Shown one piece after another: positions 56,432 through 64,000 of a DNA stretch of 64,000 nucleotides. The number at the start of each line of letters is the position of its first letter. Position 1 is the first letter of the stretch. The notes beneath the pieces were generated by a model. It ran no database searches. It was not told the DNA's origin and was given only the letters and a program-made list of their open reading frames with translations. The translations under genes were made by a program, and so were the position numbers. This DNA comes from Anaerolineales bacterium (GTDB taxonomy: Bacteria > Chloroflexota > Anaerolineae > 4572-78 > J111): the NCBI GenBank assembly GCA_015075405.1, contig JABTUK010000005.1:558001-622000 (forward strand), given 5' to 3'.

Positions 56432-59397
56432 AGTCCGGGTTCGTCCATACCGGGATCGCCGTGCAGGGTGACGCTGGCTCGCCAATTTTGCGGGTTGTTG
56501 GGATCGCCATGAGGGTCAGCAATCACCAGCGAATCGCCCCGGCCATCAGGGCTGAGCGGCCAATTGTTCTCGTCATCATAGCTAAAGGATAAGACCACTT
56601 CGCCGGCCCCATCCCGCAGAGTGATTTTTTCACCCTGGTTGGATAATTTACCCTGGTACACGCCGCCGACCTTCACCCCCGGATACCGTCCGGCAAAGGC
56701 AGCGGCATTATGGACCAGTACAATCAGCTCACCGGGCGATAGAGGGGCCTGAGCCGGCGGAAAGGTAAAGCTAATCCCTTCGTCAAACGTCAGCCCGGCC
56801 AGGTTCAATTCTCCCTCACCGATATTCTTTAGCTCGATAAATTCGTAATTGTTCCCCTCGACCGGGTTGTACATAATTTCGGTGATAGCCAGTTTGCTTT
56901 TTTGCTCGACCGGCTCGAAGGTGGTTTCAGCCAGGGCGCTCCAAACACCGTTTTGAAATGATCTGGCCTTGACCTGAGTCGTCGCGCTCAATAACTGTGG
57001 CTCTTGATAAACAACTGCCTGGGGCGCGACAGCTCCTGTCACCGGCTGGCGGGGGTCGGAGCCGTCGGTGGTGTAGTAAATAGTTGGAGGCTGGCCCTCC
57101 CCCGACCGCTCGCTGAGAGGGAGGGGAATCTCTTCCTCCCCCCCCTGCAAGGGAATCTCTCCTCCCCCCCCTTGCAAGGGGGGGCTGGGGGGGGTCAATA
57201 TGAGTTTAAACCCTTTTTCAACCTGCCCTCCCGGCTGGTTAAAAAGGGGTGGATCGAGTTCCGGGTAGTAGCCCAACCGGCGCAACTGGGCGATCAGTTT
57301 GGCCCCGTTGCCCTCCATCTGGGTCAGCACGGTGGCATTGGCCCTGCGCCAGTCGTCGGGCGTGATCGGCTGATCGTACCGGGCATCACCCCACCGGGCC
57401 GACTCGGCCACAATGGCCGGCTCAACCAGGCGGGCCAGCGCCTCCCAACGCGCCTGGGCGTTGGCGTCGGTCAGCGCGCCGCCGTTAAAAAGATGCTTGT
57501 AAACCCGGTCGGCCAACTCGATTTTGAAGTCGCTGTTTTGAATCAAAGCTTCAAAAATTGGCTTGATAGTATTGGTCAGCCCAACAGCATTGGTCTGGCC
57601 GACATGGACTTTGGCCCCCTCCACCCAGGTCAACTCACCATCCCAAACCAGAAAACGAACCTGGCCGGCGGGATTGTGGACCCCGGCGTACCAGTTGTTC
57701 TGCGGCCAATCGGTATTGCCGGCGTACCATTCCAAAATCAGGTAGTCACAAAATTGGGGTATGTCAAGATAAGAGCGGAGCGCGGCATACTTCTCCGGGT
57801 CGGCCAGTCCCCCCGCTTTGGCCCACTCGAGCATTTCGGTAAAGCGATCGCTGGACCCGGAAACCGTGCCGCTGTGATTGACTACGTACCATTCCTCTTT
57901 TTCGCCGCCATAATAGGCCGCCAGAAAGGACTCATCCGGCCTCTCGATCACATTGTACAGGCCCCAATACAGGCCATTCAAATAGAGATGGACAAACATG
58001 CCGTGCGAGCCAACGCCGGACATGGCAATCTGCGAGGCCCGCAGCCATTCATCGTGGGTGTAGGTGGTCAACCGCTGGTCGCCGGTATCGGGGTGACCGG
58101 CAAAGCTGCGATCCGAACCGGCCCGCAGAATCAGGGTATCAAAGGCTTCGATGGGCGAGTTGGCAAACAGGGGATACTCCAACTTGCCGGAACCATACTT
58201 GTCTCTAAAAAAAAGCCGGAAGGAATGTTTAGGCATAAATTCCCAGCGGCCCGCCCCGCCCTGGATGCGAATACCGGCGTTGATTTGAAAACCCGGCCCG
58301 GCCCCGCTGGGGTCAATCAACTCCACCGAAACCGGCTCTTCCCAATTCAAGCCGCGCTCGCGTGGATTGGCGTAAATTTTGAAGCCCTTGACGCCAGTGA
58401 CGATGGATAAGGTGGGGATAGCTTTTAAGCCCGCTTTGAGGTCGGGCTTATAGCGCGGGTCATTGACGATGGCCGGGTCCATCTCGTAATCGGCCTGGAC
58501 CAACTCGCCGCTTTTGTAGCCCAGGAAATCAACGGTATGCTGACCCCAGGTATCGGGAAAACCGGGCGGTTTGGCCGGCTGGGCCAGCACGTTATCGGGA
58601 AAGATATAACTTTGGGTGTTGACCGGCGCCGGCAAAAATCCCGGCCTGAAGGCGACCGCCCGCACAAACGTGGTCTGAGTGACCCGCAGCGGCTCCTGAT
58701 AAACCTGGCCGTAGCTCTCATTCGGAACGCTGCCGTCGGTGGTGTAGCGAATCGTGGTCTCAGGGCTACCGGCGCTCAGTTCCAGCGTAAACGGCTGGTC
58801 ATAAAAGCCGTGCGCCACGCTGAAATGAACCGGCGCAACCGTACCGGCGTAGGCCAGGGTGGGGTCGTTGGGACTGCCGGGGGTGGGATTGGCCAAAAAA
58901 TTAAAGGTTAGCTCGCTGCCGACGCGCCCGTAGGAAACATCGCTCAACTGCTCCGGGTAGCCGGGCGCAACCGAGTCCATCACCCTTTCTTCCAGCACAT
59001 TGTACAGGCCCAAAAACTCGCCGGCGCGGTTGAGCTTAAAATTGGTATGCAGTTGGCCGCTCTGGCGATCTTTGCCGGAAGCAAAGACCAGCAAATACTG
59101 GCCGCTGCCCAGGCTCAAATCGGGGAAGGGCCACTTTTCAAGCTGCTGGGGGTCGTCGGTCAGCGACCAGCCGGAGAGGTTGACCGGCTGGCTGCCGCGA
59201 TTGTAAATCTCGATCCAATCGGAAAAATCGCCGTCCTCGTCGGTCAAGCCCGTGCCGTTGACCGCCATAAACTCGCTGATAATCAGATCGCTGGCCGCTT
59301 GACCCTGACGTTTAGAAAAAATTTGGTTTGCGCCCAGGATCAAAATCACCAGCAGCACAAACCAAAAAAGCACCTTACGAAATCTATTAGTAGACAT
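56428..59397 (-). CDS. CotH kinase-like surface protein with lamin-tail and chitobiase-type domains
   Basis: Exported protein of 989 residues. After an N-terminal helix (VLFWFVLLVILILGANQIF) come a lamin-tail domain (about 35-135, LIISEFMAVNGTGLTDEDGD then FSDWIEIYN), a chitobiase/FN3-like domain (TIRYTTDGSVPNESYGQVYQ), and the CotH kinase-like domain (about 300-650: AGIRIQGGAGRWEFMPKHSF, YGSGKLEYPLF, LYWGLYNVIERPDESFL, FLVWDGELTW). A second chitobiase-like segment and a second lamin-tail domain (KLAITEIMYNPVEGNNYEFI) follow. CotH proteins phosphorylate other surface proteins. Residues about 734-766 (SPPLQGGGGEIPLQGGEEEI) are an in-frame repeat. First gene of the CotH-VTC-DUF4956 operon. Confidence 0.9.
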   Translation of the reverse strand: MSTNRFRKVLFWFVLLVILILGANQIFSKRQGQAASDLIISEFMAVNGTGLTDEDGDFSDWIEIYNRGSQPVNLSGWSLTDDPQQLEKWPFPDLSLGSGQYLLVFASGKDRQSGQLHTNFKLNRAGEFLGLYNVLEERVMDSVAPGYPEQLSDVSYGRVGSELTFNFLANPTPGSPNDPTLAYAGTVAPVHFSVAHGFYDQPFTLELSAGSPETTIRYTTDGSVPNESYGQVYQEPLRVTQTTFVRAVAFRPGFLPAPVNTQSYIFPDNVLAQPAKPPGFPDTWGQHTVDFLGYKSGELVQADYEMDPAIVNDPRYKPDLKAGLKAIPTLSIVTGVKGFKIYANPRERGLNWEEPVSVELIDPSGAGPGFQINAGIRIQGGAGRWEFMPKHSFRLFFRDKYGSGKLEYPLFANSPIEAFDTLILRAGSDRSFAGHPDTGDQRLTTYTHDEWLRASQIAMSGVGSHGMFVHLYLNGLYWGLYNVIERPDESFLAAYYGGEKEEWYVVNHSGTVSGSSDRFTEMLEWAKAGGLADPEKYAALRSYLDIPQFCDYLILEWYAGNTDWPQNNWYAGVHNPAGQVRFLVWDGELTWVEGAKVHVGQTNAVGLTNTIKPIFEALIQNSDFKIELADRVYKHLFNGGALTDANAQARWEALARLVEPAIVAESARWGDARYDQPITPDDWRRANATVLTQMEGNGAKLIAQLRRLGYYPELDPPLFNQPGGQVEKGFKLILTPPSPPLQGGGGEIPLQGGEEEIPLPLSERSGEGQPPTIYYTTDGSDPRQPVTGAVAPQAVVYQEPQLLSATTQVKARSFQNGVWSALAETTFEPVEQKSKLAITEIMYNPVEGNNYEFIELKNIGEGELNLAGLTFDEGISFTFPPAQAPLSPGELIVLVHNAAAFAGRYPGVKVGGVYQGKLSNQGEKITLRDGAGEVVLSFSYDDENNWPLSPDGRGDSLVIADPHGDPNNPQNWRASVTLHGDPGMDEPGL
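57100..57195. repeat. In-frame CCCTTGCAAGGGGGG-type repeat inside cotH
   Basis: Repeated CTCCCCCCCCTGCAAGGG units with a CCCTTGCAAGGGGGGGCTGG palindrome, encoding a Pro/Gly/Glu-rich loop just before the second chitobiase-like domain. Confidence 0.8.
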
Positions 59398-59468
59398 AAT
59401 AGCGAAATTAGTCAACCGGAAAGCAAAGGCACTAACACTTTCACAGTGACAAAAAAGTGTCGGTTCAA

Positions 59469-59756
59469 TTTACGACTTACGATTTACGATTGAAAACAGT
59501 CAAATCGTAAATCGTAAATCCAAAATCGTAAATCAGTTTAGGTTCCTTCTTCATAGGCCGCATTATAGTGGCGAGTCCGCCAGATAGCAAGCCTTCAAGC
59601 GTTTGACATGGGGTTAACTCACTGGTAAACTGCTCACTTCAACTTATTTTAGGCAGTTCCAAGAAAATAATTATCCCAAGCCGGTGATACGTGATGCGTG
59701 ATACGTAATGAACTCTTGCCAAAAGTCCTCACGTATCACGTATTACGCATCACACA
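59469..59756. repeat. Two palindromes between cotH and fni
   Basis: First, ACGATTTACGATTG ... CAAATCGTAAATCG with extra AAATCGTAAATC units (59469-59535). Second, GTGATACGTGATGCGTGATA ... CACGTATCACGTATTACGCA (59683-59756), the word also found at 19246-19311. No gene seen in the 59398-59811 interval. Confidence 0.82.
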
Positions 59757-59811
59757 GGTCAATATATTTTGGGATGATTTAAATTTTGGAACTCCCTTAA
59801 CGGTCAAACTC

Positions 59812-60834
59812 ATGCACGAACAAAGAAAATCAGATCACATCCGCATCAATCTGGAAAAAGATGTCAACTTTCGCCAGCTCACCACCGGGCTGGAAAATTA
59901 TCATTTTTTGCACCAGGCGCTGCCGGAAATTGACCTGGCCCAGATTGACACTTCGGTTTCGTTGCTAGGCAAAACCCTCAAAGCGCCGCTGCTAATCTCT
60001 TCGATGACCGGCGGCACCGAGCAGGCCCACCGGATCAATCTCACCCTGGCCGAGGCCGCCGAGAAGTGCGGCATTGCCATGGGCCTGGGGTCGCAGCGGG
60101 CCGCGCTGGAAAATGCGGACCTGGCCCCCAGCTTTCAAGTCCGTTCCGTTGCGCCAACCGCCATGCTGCTGGCAAATTTGGGGGCGGTGCAGCTCAATTA
60201 CGGCTACAGCGTAGACCACTGTCGCCGGGCTGTCGAAATGATCGAGGCAGATGCGCTGATTCTGCACTTCAACGCCTTGCAGGAGGCGGTTCAGCCCGAA
60301 GGCAACACCAATTTTAGCGGCTTGCTGGCCCAAGTGGAAGCGGTTTGCCGGGCGCTGGAAATCCCGGTAATTGCCAAAGAAGTCGGCTGGGGTTTTGCGG
60401 AAGATACGGTGCGCCGGCTGGCCGAGGCGGGAATAGCGGCTATTGACGTGGCCGGCTCCGGCGGCACCAGTTGGACTCAAGTAGAAATGTATCGGGCCAA
60501 ATCAGAGGTCCGGCGGCGCGTAGCGGCTACCTTTGTGGATTGGGGCATCCCCACCAGCGAGGCTATCCTGGCCGCCAAACGCGCCGGGAACGGCCTGCCC
60601 ATTATCGCCAGCGGCGGGCTGCGTAATGGGCTGGATATGGCTAAGTGTATCGCGTTGGGGGCGAGTGTGGCTGGCATGGCCGGCCCTTTTCTCAAAGCGG
60701 CAGTCAACTCCTTACAGGCCGTGCTGGACGAAATCGAGATTGCCACCACCGAACTGCGCATCGCCATGTTTGGCATCGGGGTAGACTCAATAGCCGGGTT
60801 ACAAGGGACAGAGCGGTTGATCAAGCGAGGTTGA
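59812..60834 (+). CDS. fni: Type 2 isopentenyl-diphosphate delta-isomerase
   Basis: FMN-dependent isomerase of 340 residues that interconverts isopentenyl and dimethylallyl diphosphate for isoprenoid synthesis. TIM-barrel marks: RKSDHIRINLEKDVNFRQLT, the FMN/substrate loops LLISSMTGGTEQAHRINLTL and GIAMGLGSQRAALENADLAP, LHFNALQEAVQPEGNTNFSG with the catalytic Gln, VIAKEVGWGF, and IASGGLRNGLDMAKCIALGA binding phosphate. The ATG at 59812 gives the normal length; the longer frame begins in a repeat. The enzyme needs reduced FMN and Mg. Confidence 0.95.
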   Translation: MHEQRKSDHIRINLEKDVNFRQLTTGLENYHFLHQALPEIDLAQIDTSVSLLGKTLKAPLLISSMTGGTEQAHRINLTLAEAAEKCGIAMGLGSQRAALENADLAPSFQVRSVAPTAMLLANLGAVQLNYGYSVDHCRRAVEMIEADALILHFNALQEAVQPEGNTNFSGLLAQVEAVCRALEIPVIAKEVGWGFAEDTVRRLAEAGIAAIDVAGSGGTSWTQVEMYRAKSEVRRRVAATFVDWGIPTSEAILAAKRAGNGLPIIASGGLRNGLDMAKCIALGASVAGMAGPFLKAAVNSLQAVLDEIEIATTELRIAMFGIGVDSIAGLQGTERLIKRG

Positions 60835-61031
60835 TTTTTATCAAAAAACTTTACCGCAAAGAGCGTGCATTATTTATCTGGTCACACACGTAAGCCCAAA
60901 GACAACAGGTGATGCGTGAAGTTCAATGGACGATTAGGAATGAAGTCAAAAAGAGAGTACAATAAATCAAGAACGCTTTGGGCTTCAGTCCGGTTAACAT
61001 AACCCCGTCTGCCAGAAATAGCTACAGCTAC

Positions 61032-61274
61032 ATGGACATAGATTTTGAACTCATTGGGAAGATTACCAATATTGAAAACATCGCAGTAAGCAGCTCAATT
61101 CGTGAGATAACCCGTTTGCGGAAGTTTTATGGTGGCAGACGTTGGAGAAAGTTAAAAGGAGTAGCATTGATTCGTTTGGATGACGGTACGGTATGTAAGG
61201 CTGAAGTACACTGGTACGAAGCCCATGTGATTGGAAAAAGGGATATGAAGATTAAACAAATTTTGGATGAATAA
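61032..61274 (+). CDS. Conserved hypothetical protein
   Basis: An 80-residue protein. It starts MDIDFELIGKITNIENIAVS and has a strongly basic middle (RLRKFYGGRRWRKLKGVALI) and an acidic-aromatic end (EVHWYEAHVIGKRDMKIKQI). I know this layout, with the WRK(L/M)KG and HWYEAHGIGKRD pattern, as a small uncharacterised family in several phyla; no function is established. The shorter ATG at 61032 fits the family start. The partner gene follows 3 nt after its stop. Both are visibly more AT-rich than their neighbours. Confidence 0.75.
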   Translation: MDIDFELIGKITNIENIAVSSSIREITRLRKFYGGRRWRKLKGVALIRLDDGTVCKAEVHWYEAHVIGKRDMKIKQILDE

Positions 61275-61277
61275 CTT

Positions 61278-61514
61278 ATGACGCAACAAAATACAAAAGC
61301 ACAATTTGTTGTTTGTGTCAGGAATGACAACTACCTGGCCTCATTGGAACTAAGAAAAATCTATCAGGTAATACCCGACCCTCGCGCTGCTGAATATCGG
61401 CGTATTCGGGTGATTGACGAGTCAGGAGAAGATTATTTGTATCCAGAGAATTATTTTGTTCCAATCCGGTTGCCACAGCGGACTGTGGAAAAAATCTTTC
61501 AGGTGGCCGGATAA
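61278..61514 (+). CDS. Conserved hypothetical protein
   Basis: A 78-residue protein with the family pattern FVVCVRNDNYLASLELRKIY, then QVIPDPRAAEYRRIRVIDES and GEDYLYPENYFVPIRLP. Proteins of this kind occur widely as uncharacterised small beta-rich proteins whose layout recalls an SH3-like barrel. Cotranscribed with the basic 80-residue protein just upstream, which suggests they act together. It converges on cofC with 5 nt between the stops. Function unknown. Confidence 0.75.
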   Translation: MTQQNTKAQFVVCVRNDNYLASLELRKIYQVIPDPRAAEYRRIRVIDESGEDYLYPENYFVPIRLPQRTVEKIFQVAG

Positions 61515-61519
61515 CCACA

Positions 61520-62140
61520 TCAACCACACCGGGCAATGTCAAAATCTTCACAAGAGCGGCACTGCCAATTCCGCAAATCCTCAGGCAAATCCAAATCCAA
61601 CCCCACTGTTGGCGAGTGATAGATCACCGGCTCAACACCGGCGATCCGCGCCGCGTGCTGGTGCTTTTCAAAACTCCCCGGTCCAAAGGCAAATTCAATC
61701 AGCCCTGGCGGACGTAACAGCAGGGCATTGGTGCCATCCAGGCGCTGGCTGGGCGCAATGACCACCGCCGGCGAGCGCTGCCCCAGCCTCACCATCTCGG
61801 CCAGGTCCGAGGGCTGTAGCAGCGGCAGATCGCCCGGAACAACCAAGATAGCCTCTCTCCCCTGAGCCGCTACCCAATCGGCGGCTTGCCGCAAGGCATG
61901 ATTCAAATCGTGACCCGTTTCGACCAATGCCCAGGCCCCGGCCGCTTTGGCCAGCTTACGCACCCCCGCATCCCGCGAGACCACCACCACCTCGCCCACC
62001 TGCCGGGCCAGCCCGATGGTCCGCTGCAACAGGCTGCGACTCAAATCAACACGTTCAGCCGCCGGTAAGACTCCCGCCAGCCGCGTTTTTGACTTGCCGA
62101 ACGGTTTAACTGGAATGATAACAAATATGTTGCTATCCAT
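61520..62140 (-). CDS. cofC: 2-phospho-L-lactate guanylyltransferase (F420 biosynthesis)
   Basis: Nucleotidyltransferase of 206 residues that activates 2-phospholactate (or phosphoenolpyruvate) with GTP for coenzyme F420 synthesis. The MobA-like fold start FVIIPVKPFGKSKTRLAGVL carries the nucleotide-binding Lys and Arg. VVVVSRDAGVRKLA, ETGHDLNHALRQAADWV, AILVVPGDLPLLQPSDL and DGTNALLLRPPG are the CofC/FbiD series, and the end reads LDLDLPEDL. No other F420 gene is in the window. The ATG at 62140 is chosen; upstream codons belong to a repeat. Confidence 0.9.
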   Translation of the reverse strand: MDSNIFVIIPVKPFGKSKTRLAGVLPAAERVDLSRSLLQRTIGLARQVGEVVVVSRDAGVRKLAKAAGAWALVETGHDLNHALRQAADWVAAQGREAILVVPGDLPLLQPSDLAEMVRLGQRSPAVVIAPSQRLDGTNALLLRPPGLIEFAFGPGSFEKHQHAARIAGVEPVIYHSPTVGLDLDLPEDLRNWQCRSCEDFDIARCG

Positions 62141-62156
62141 CTGTTTCACGATTAAG

Positions 62157-62263
62157 CATGTCATTTCGAGCGACGATAGGAGCGACGCGAAGCGTCTCTC
62201 AAAACTACTCTTGCCAGACGAGGTATTAGGGATTTCTCCCTCCGCTCCGGTCGAAATGACATG
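62157..62263. repeat. TCATTTCGA palindrome, copy F
   Basis: CATGTCATTTCGAGCGACGA ... CGGTCGAAATGACATG, with the inner stretch CTTGCCAGACGAGGTATTAG shared, inverted, with copy C (36094-36230). It lies directly upstream of the cofC start. Confidence 0.85.
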
Positions 62264-62283
62264 ACCGTGTAAATCCCGCAATT

Positions 62284-63384
62284 TTATTGAGGCTCTTCCT
62301 CAAAAATCTCCAAAACCGGCTGTCCATCCCAATTGGTGGGGATAGGCAGGCCAAAAGCCGCCAATGCGGTAGCAGCGGTATCATAGGTGATAATTTTACT
62401 TTGCAAAACTTTGCCGGCGGGCGCCCCCGGCCCAACCGCCAGCCAGGGAACAGTCATATCTTCGGGCGAGTCGCTGCCATGTTTGATCCCACTGCCGCCG
62501 TGATCGGCGGTGATAATCAGCAGGGTTTGGTCAAGATAGCCCTCCGTTTCAAGGGCGCTCACCACTTCGCCGATTAAACGATCCGTTAAGCTCACCGCCA
62601 ACAACTGCCCCAACGACATCCAGCCCAGCGCGTGTCCAGCCGAGTCCACGTCGGGCAAGTGAATAAACAACAGCGCCGGCATGTCGCTTTGGATCACCGC
62701 CAACGCTTCGTTGACTACCTGCCGGTCGGTAAAACCGGCATAAATGTAGCTATCCACCGAACCCGGCAAAACCAGATGCTCCAGCTTGGGTTTGCCCACC
62801 ACCATCGCTGTGCTCAAACCGGCCTCGTGAACCACGCTAAAGAGCGTTGGGCCTTGCACTTTGCCCAATTCCGGGTCATTGGAATTCCAGAAAATACCGT
62901 GCTTCTCCGGCGACATCCCACTCACCATCGAGGCGTGACTTACCAAGGTGACGCTCGGCAGGACCGTTTGGGCGGCGGGCTGGTACGCTCCCTGGGCGCG
63001 CAGCGCGTCGAGCGTGGGGGTATCGGCCTCTTCCAGGGCGTCGGGCCGCAAGCCATCAATGCTAATGATGACCACATGACTGATAGGGCAGGGACACCCG
63101 GCTGTTGCCGGGGTGGGTATGGGAGTCAAGGTGGACGAAGTGGGAACGGTTGCCGTCGGCTCCGGGGTGGCGGCGGCCAGAGGTGGTGAAGGCTTTGGTT
63201 TGGTGGGAGTGGCTGTAGCTGGAGGCAGGTCGGTTATGGCAGCCGTAGATGAGGCTACAGGCACGGTCGGAGGCAGGGTGGAAGGCAGCGGCGCGCTGGC
63301 TGCTCCGCTGGCGCAACCGGTTAACAACAGGATTAAAGCCAGCAGCGCGATATTGAAAATAGCTTGACTTTTGCGATAACTCAT
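62284..63384 (-). CDS. Alkaline-phosphatase superfamily lipoprotein (phosphodiesterase/nucleotide pyrophosphatase)
   Basis: A 366-residue exported lipoprotein. The signal peptide ends in the lipobox LLTGC (Cys near residue 24), followed by a Thr/Pro/Ala-rich linker to about residue 95. The phosphodiesterase domain begins ISHVVIISIDGLRPDALEEA with the metal-binding Asp. The nucleophile Thr/Ser region is SVTLVSHASMVSGMSPEKHG, and later metal ligands are HLPDVDSAGHALGW and TLLIITADHGGSGIKHGSDS. It is of the ENPP/PglZ-like group that cleaves phosphodiesters such as nucleotides or lipid heads; substrate unknown. Confidence 0.92.
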   Translation of the reverse strand: MSYRKSQAIFNIALLALILLLTGCASGAASAPLPSTLPPTVPVASSTAAITDLPPATATPTKPKPSPPLAAATPEPTATVPTSSTLTPIPTPATAGCPCPISHVVIISIDGLRPDALEEADTPTLDALRAQGAYQPAAQTVLPSVTLVSHASMVSGMSPEKHGIFWNSNDPELGKVQGPTLFSVVHEAGLSTAMVVGKPKLEHLVLPGSVDSYIYAGFTDRQVVNEALAVIQSDMPALLFIHLPDVDSAGHALGWMSLGQLLAVSLTDRLIGEVVSALETEGYLDQTLLIITADHGGSGIKHGSDSPEDMTVPWLAVGPGAPAGKVLQSKIITYDTAATALAAFGLPIPTNWDGQPVLEIFEEEPQ

Positions 63385-63424
63385 AGAGCGTCATTGTAAT
63401 CTGAAATCGAGGGCAAAACAAAAT

Positions 63425-63455
63425 GAGGAGACTTTCTTATTGGGGAAGTCTCCTC
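63425..63455 (-). terminator. Intrinsic terminator of the FHA gene
   Basis: Arms GAGGAGACTT (63425-63434) and AAGTCTCCTC (63446-63455), an 11-nt loop, then ATTTTG on the minus strand. Between the FHA and phosphodiesterase genes. Confidence 0.75.
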
Positions 63456-63459
63456 AAAA

Positions 63460-63511
63460 CGTCTTGCGTCTTGCGTGTTCCCTTTATGTTACGTAAGACG
63501 CAAGACGGGTC
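63460..63511. repeat. CGTCTTGCGTCTTGCG palindrome
   Basis: CGTCTTGCGTCTTGCGTGTT and inverse ACGTAAGACGCAAGACG around CCCTTTATGTT, just downstream of the FHA gene. Confidence 0.8.
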
Positions 63512-63534
63512 GAATAATTGCTTTCCTGGAACTA

Positions 63535-64000
63535 CTATTTAGAAATGTCGGCGTGAAATTCCAGCTCGATTTGACCCACGCGAATTACATCGCCGTTCTT
63601 GATTTTTTTCTTTTGGTGGGGAGCGACTTTGGCCCCGTTGATAAAGGTGCCGTTGGTGCTGCCCAAATCTTCCACCGACCAGTCATCGCCCTGGCGCACC
63701 AACTTGCTGTGCAGACGGGAAACGCCGGCCTGGCTGCCGCCATACGGTCCCAAATCAATATCGGGTTTAGAATCTTTGTGCGTGCGGCCAATAATCAGTT
63801 CGGTTCGGCCGGCGGTTGAAATTTCTTTACCGCTGGCTGGAAGTTTCAGCCGGACCTTGACCTCTTGCAGACTGTTTATTTCGTCAGTATCAATGAGGCT
63901 GGTGATCTCTTCTTTTTTGGGCCGCTGCCGGGAGGGCGGCGGCTGGGTAGAAAAAGAGCCGCTGAGTTCATAACGCGCTTCGAGTAAAGCCTGAGAAAAC
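63535..64000 (-). CDS. FHA domain protein (5' partial)
   Basis: C-terminal part of a phosphothreonine-binding FHA protein; the frame is open past the end of the window, so the start is missing. The visible 154 codons begin with a variable region rich in Pro, Ser and Gln (SFSTQPPPSRQRPKKEEITS). The FHA domain then shows GRTHKDSKPDIDLG, the SRLHSKL (SxxH) motif, DLGSTNGTFINGAKV, and KIKNGDVIRVGQIELEFHAD at the end. All loop residues that bind phosphothreonine are present, so the domain should be functional. The upstream part could hold further domains. A terminator follows. Confidence 0.92.
   Translation of the reverse strand, partial: FSQALLEARYELSGSFSTQPPPSRQRPKKEEITSLIDTDEINSLQEVKVRLKLPASGKEISTAGRTELIIGRTHKDSKPDIDLGPYGGSQAGVSRLHSKLVRQGDDWSVEDLGSTNGTFINGAKVAPHQKKKIKNGDVIRVGQIELEFHADISK

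Noticed and set aside
57004..58410. Long open frame of 468 codons on the plus strand
   Set aside because: Antisense shadow of cotH; low-complexity Gly/Pro/Arg composition and no known motif. The same applies to 6468-7997 (minus) and 14634-15860 (plus).
61032..61514. Toxin-antitoxin pair
   Set aside because: Size and spacing fit, but neither sequence matches a toxin or antitoxin family I know, so no such call is made.
1..64000. Prophage
   Set aside because: Apart from isolated recombinases and a primase-like gene there are no phage structural, lysis or packaging genes.

Overview
The window is a chromosomal segment that best fits a Chloroflexota (Anaerolineae-like) bacterium. That placement is inference. 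It rests on the mix of genes (F420-pathway cofC, type 2 isopentenyl-diphosphate isomerase, a CUAEP-tail radical SAM protein, a VTC/DUF4956/CotH cluster, many GAF/PAS histidine kinases) and on the very high load of short palindromic repeats between and inside genes. No tRNA, rRNA or CRISPR array was found.

Layout. 1-9755: a calcium-type P-type ATPase cut by the window edge, a rhomboid protease, an intact IS5-like element, an MNT/HEPN pair, a GT2 glycosyltransferase with a small VTT-like fragment, a secreted GH99-like/SH3 protein and an internally duplicated membrane protein. 10042-17648 (minus): thiol peroxidase, then the oxidative pentose phosphate genes gnd, zwf and pgl. An AT-rich type II restriction-modification cassette lies between zwf and pgl, its genes joined by ATGA overlaps. 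17899-21609: a YbdK-type carboxylate-amine ligase, a small membrane protein, a candidate 6S RNA with its own promoter and terminator, and a GAF histidine kinase. 21850-25269: a mobile-element graveyard holding a tyrosine-recombinase remnant, a truncated serine recombinase, an IS701-like element and a frameshifted IS1595-like transposase. 25451-33328: DUF1294, smc, a DinB-like protein, an MsrQ-like membrane protein, a cupin and a YdeI-like protein.

33328-34788 holds the most striking gene. It is a radical SAM protein whose apparent stop codon is very probably selenocysteine: the UGA is followed by Ala-Glu-Pro (a CUAEP tail), a SECIS-like hairpin, and a true stop 2 nt from the end of the convergent gene. 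34791-40150 (minus): two large signalling kinases. 40841-46442: a LysM/SCP2 protein, an aldo/keto reductase, an M48 protease and an ArsR-SRPBCC-VOC operon. 46991-51464: a BatA-like VWA protein, small unknowns, a primase-like protein and a FxLYD surface protein. 51682-59397 (minus): an M16 peptidase and a CotH-VTC-DUF4956 operon. 59812-64000: fni, two small conserved hypotheticals, cofC, a lipoprotein phosphodiesterase and a truncated FHA protein.

Repeats are a main theme. One MITE-like family of about 100 bp has ends reading CTCAGTRGATCCAAA; four of six copies lie within 2 nt of, or supply, a gene's stop codon. A second family is a CATGTCATTTCGA palindrome. Several simple palindromes sit in frame inside coding regions (pgl, the radical SAM gene, a hybrid kinase, cotH and the MsrQ-like tail), much like Rickettsia palindromic elements.
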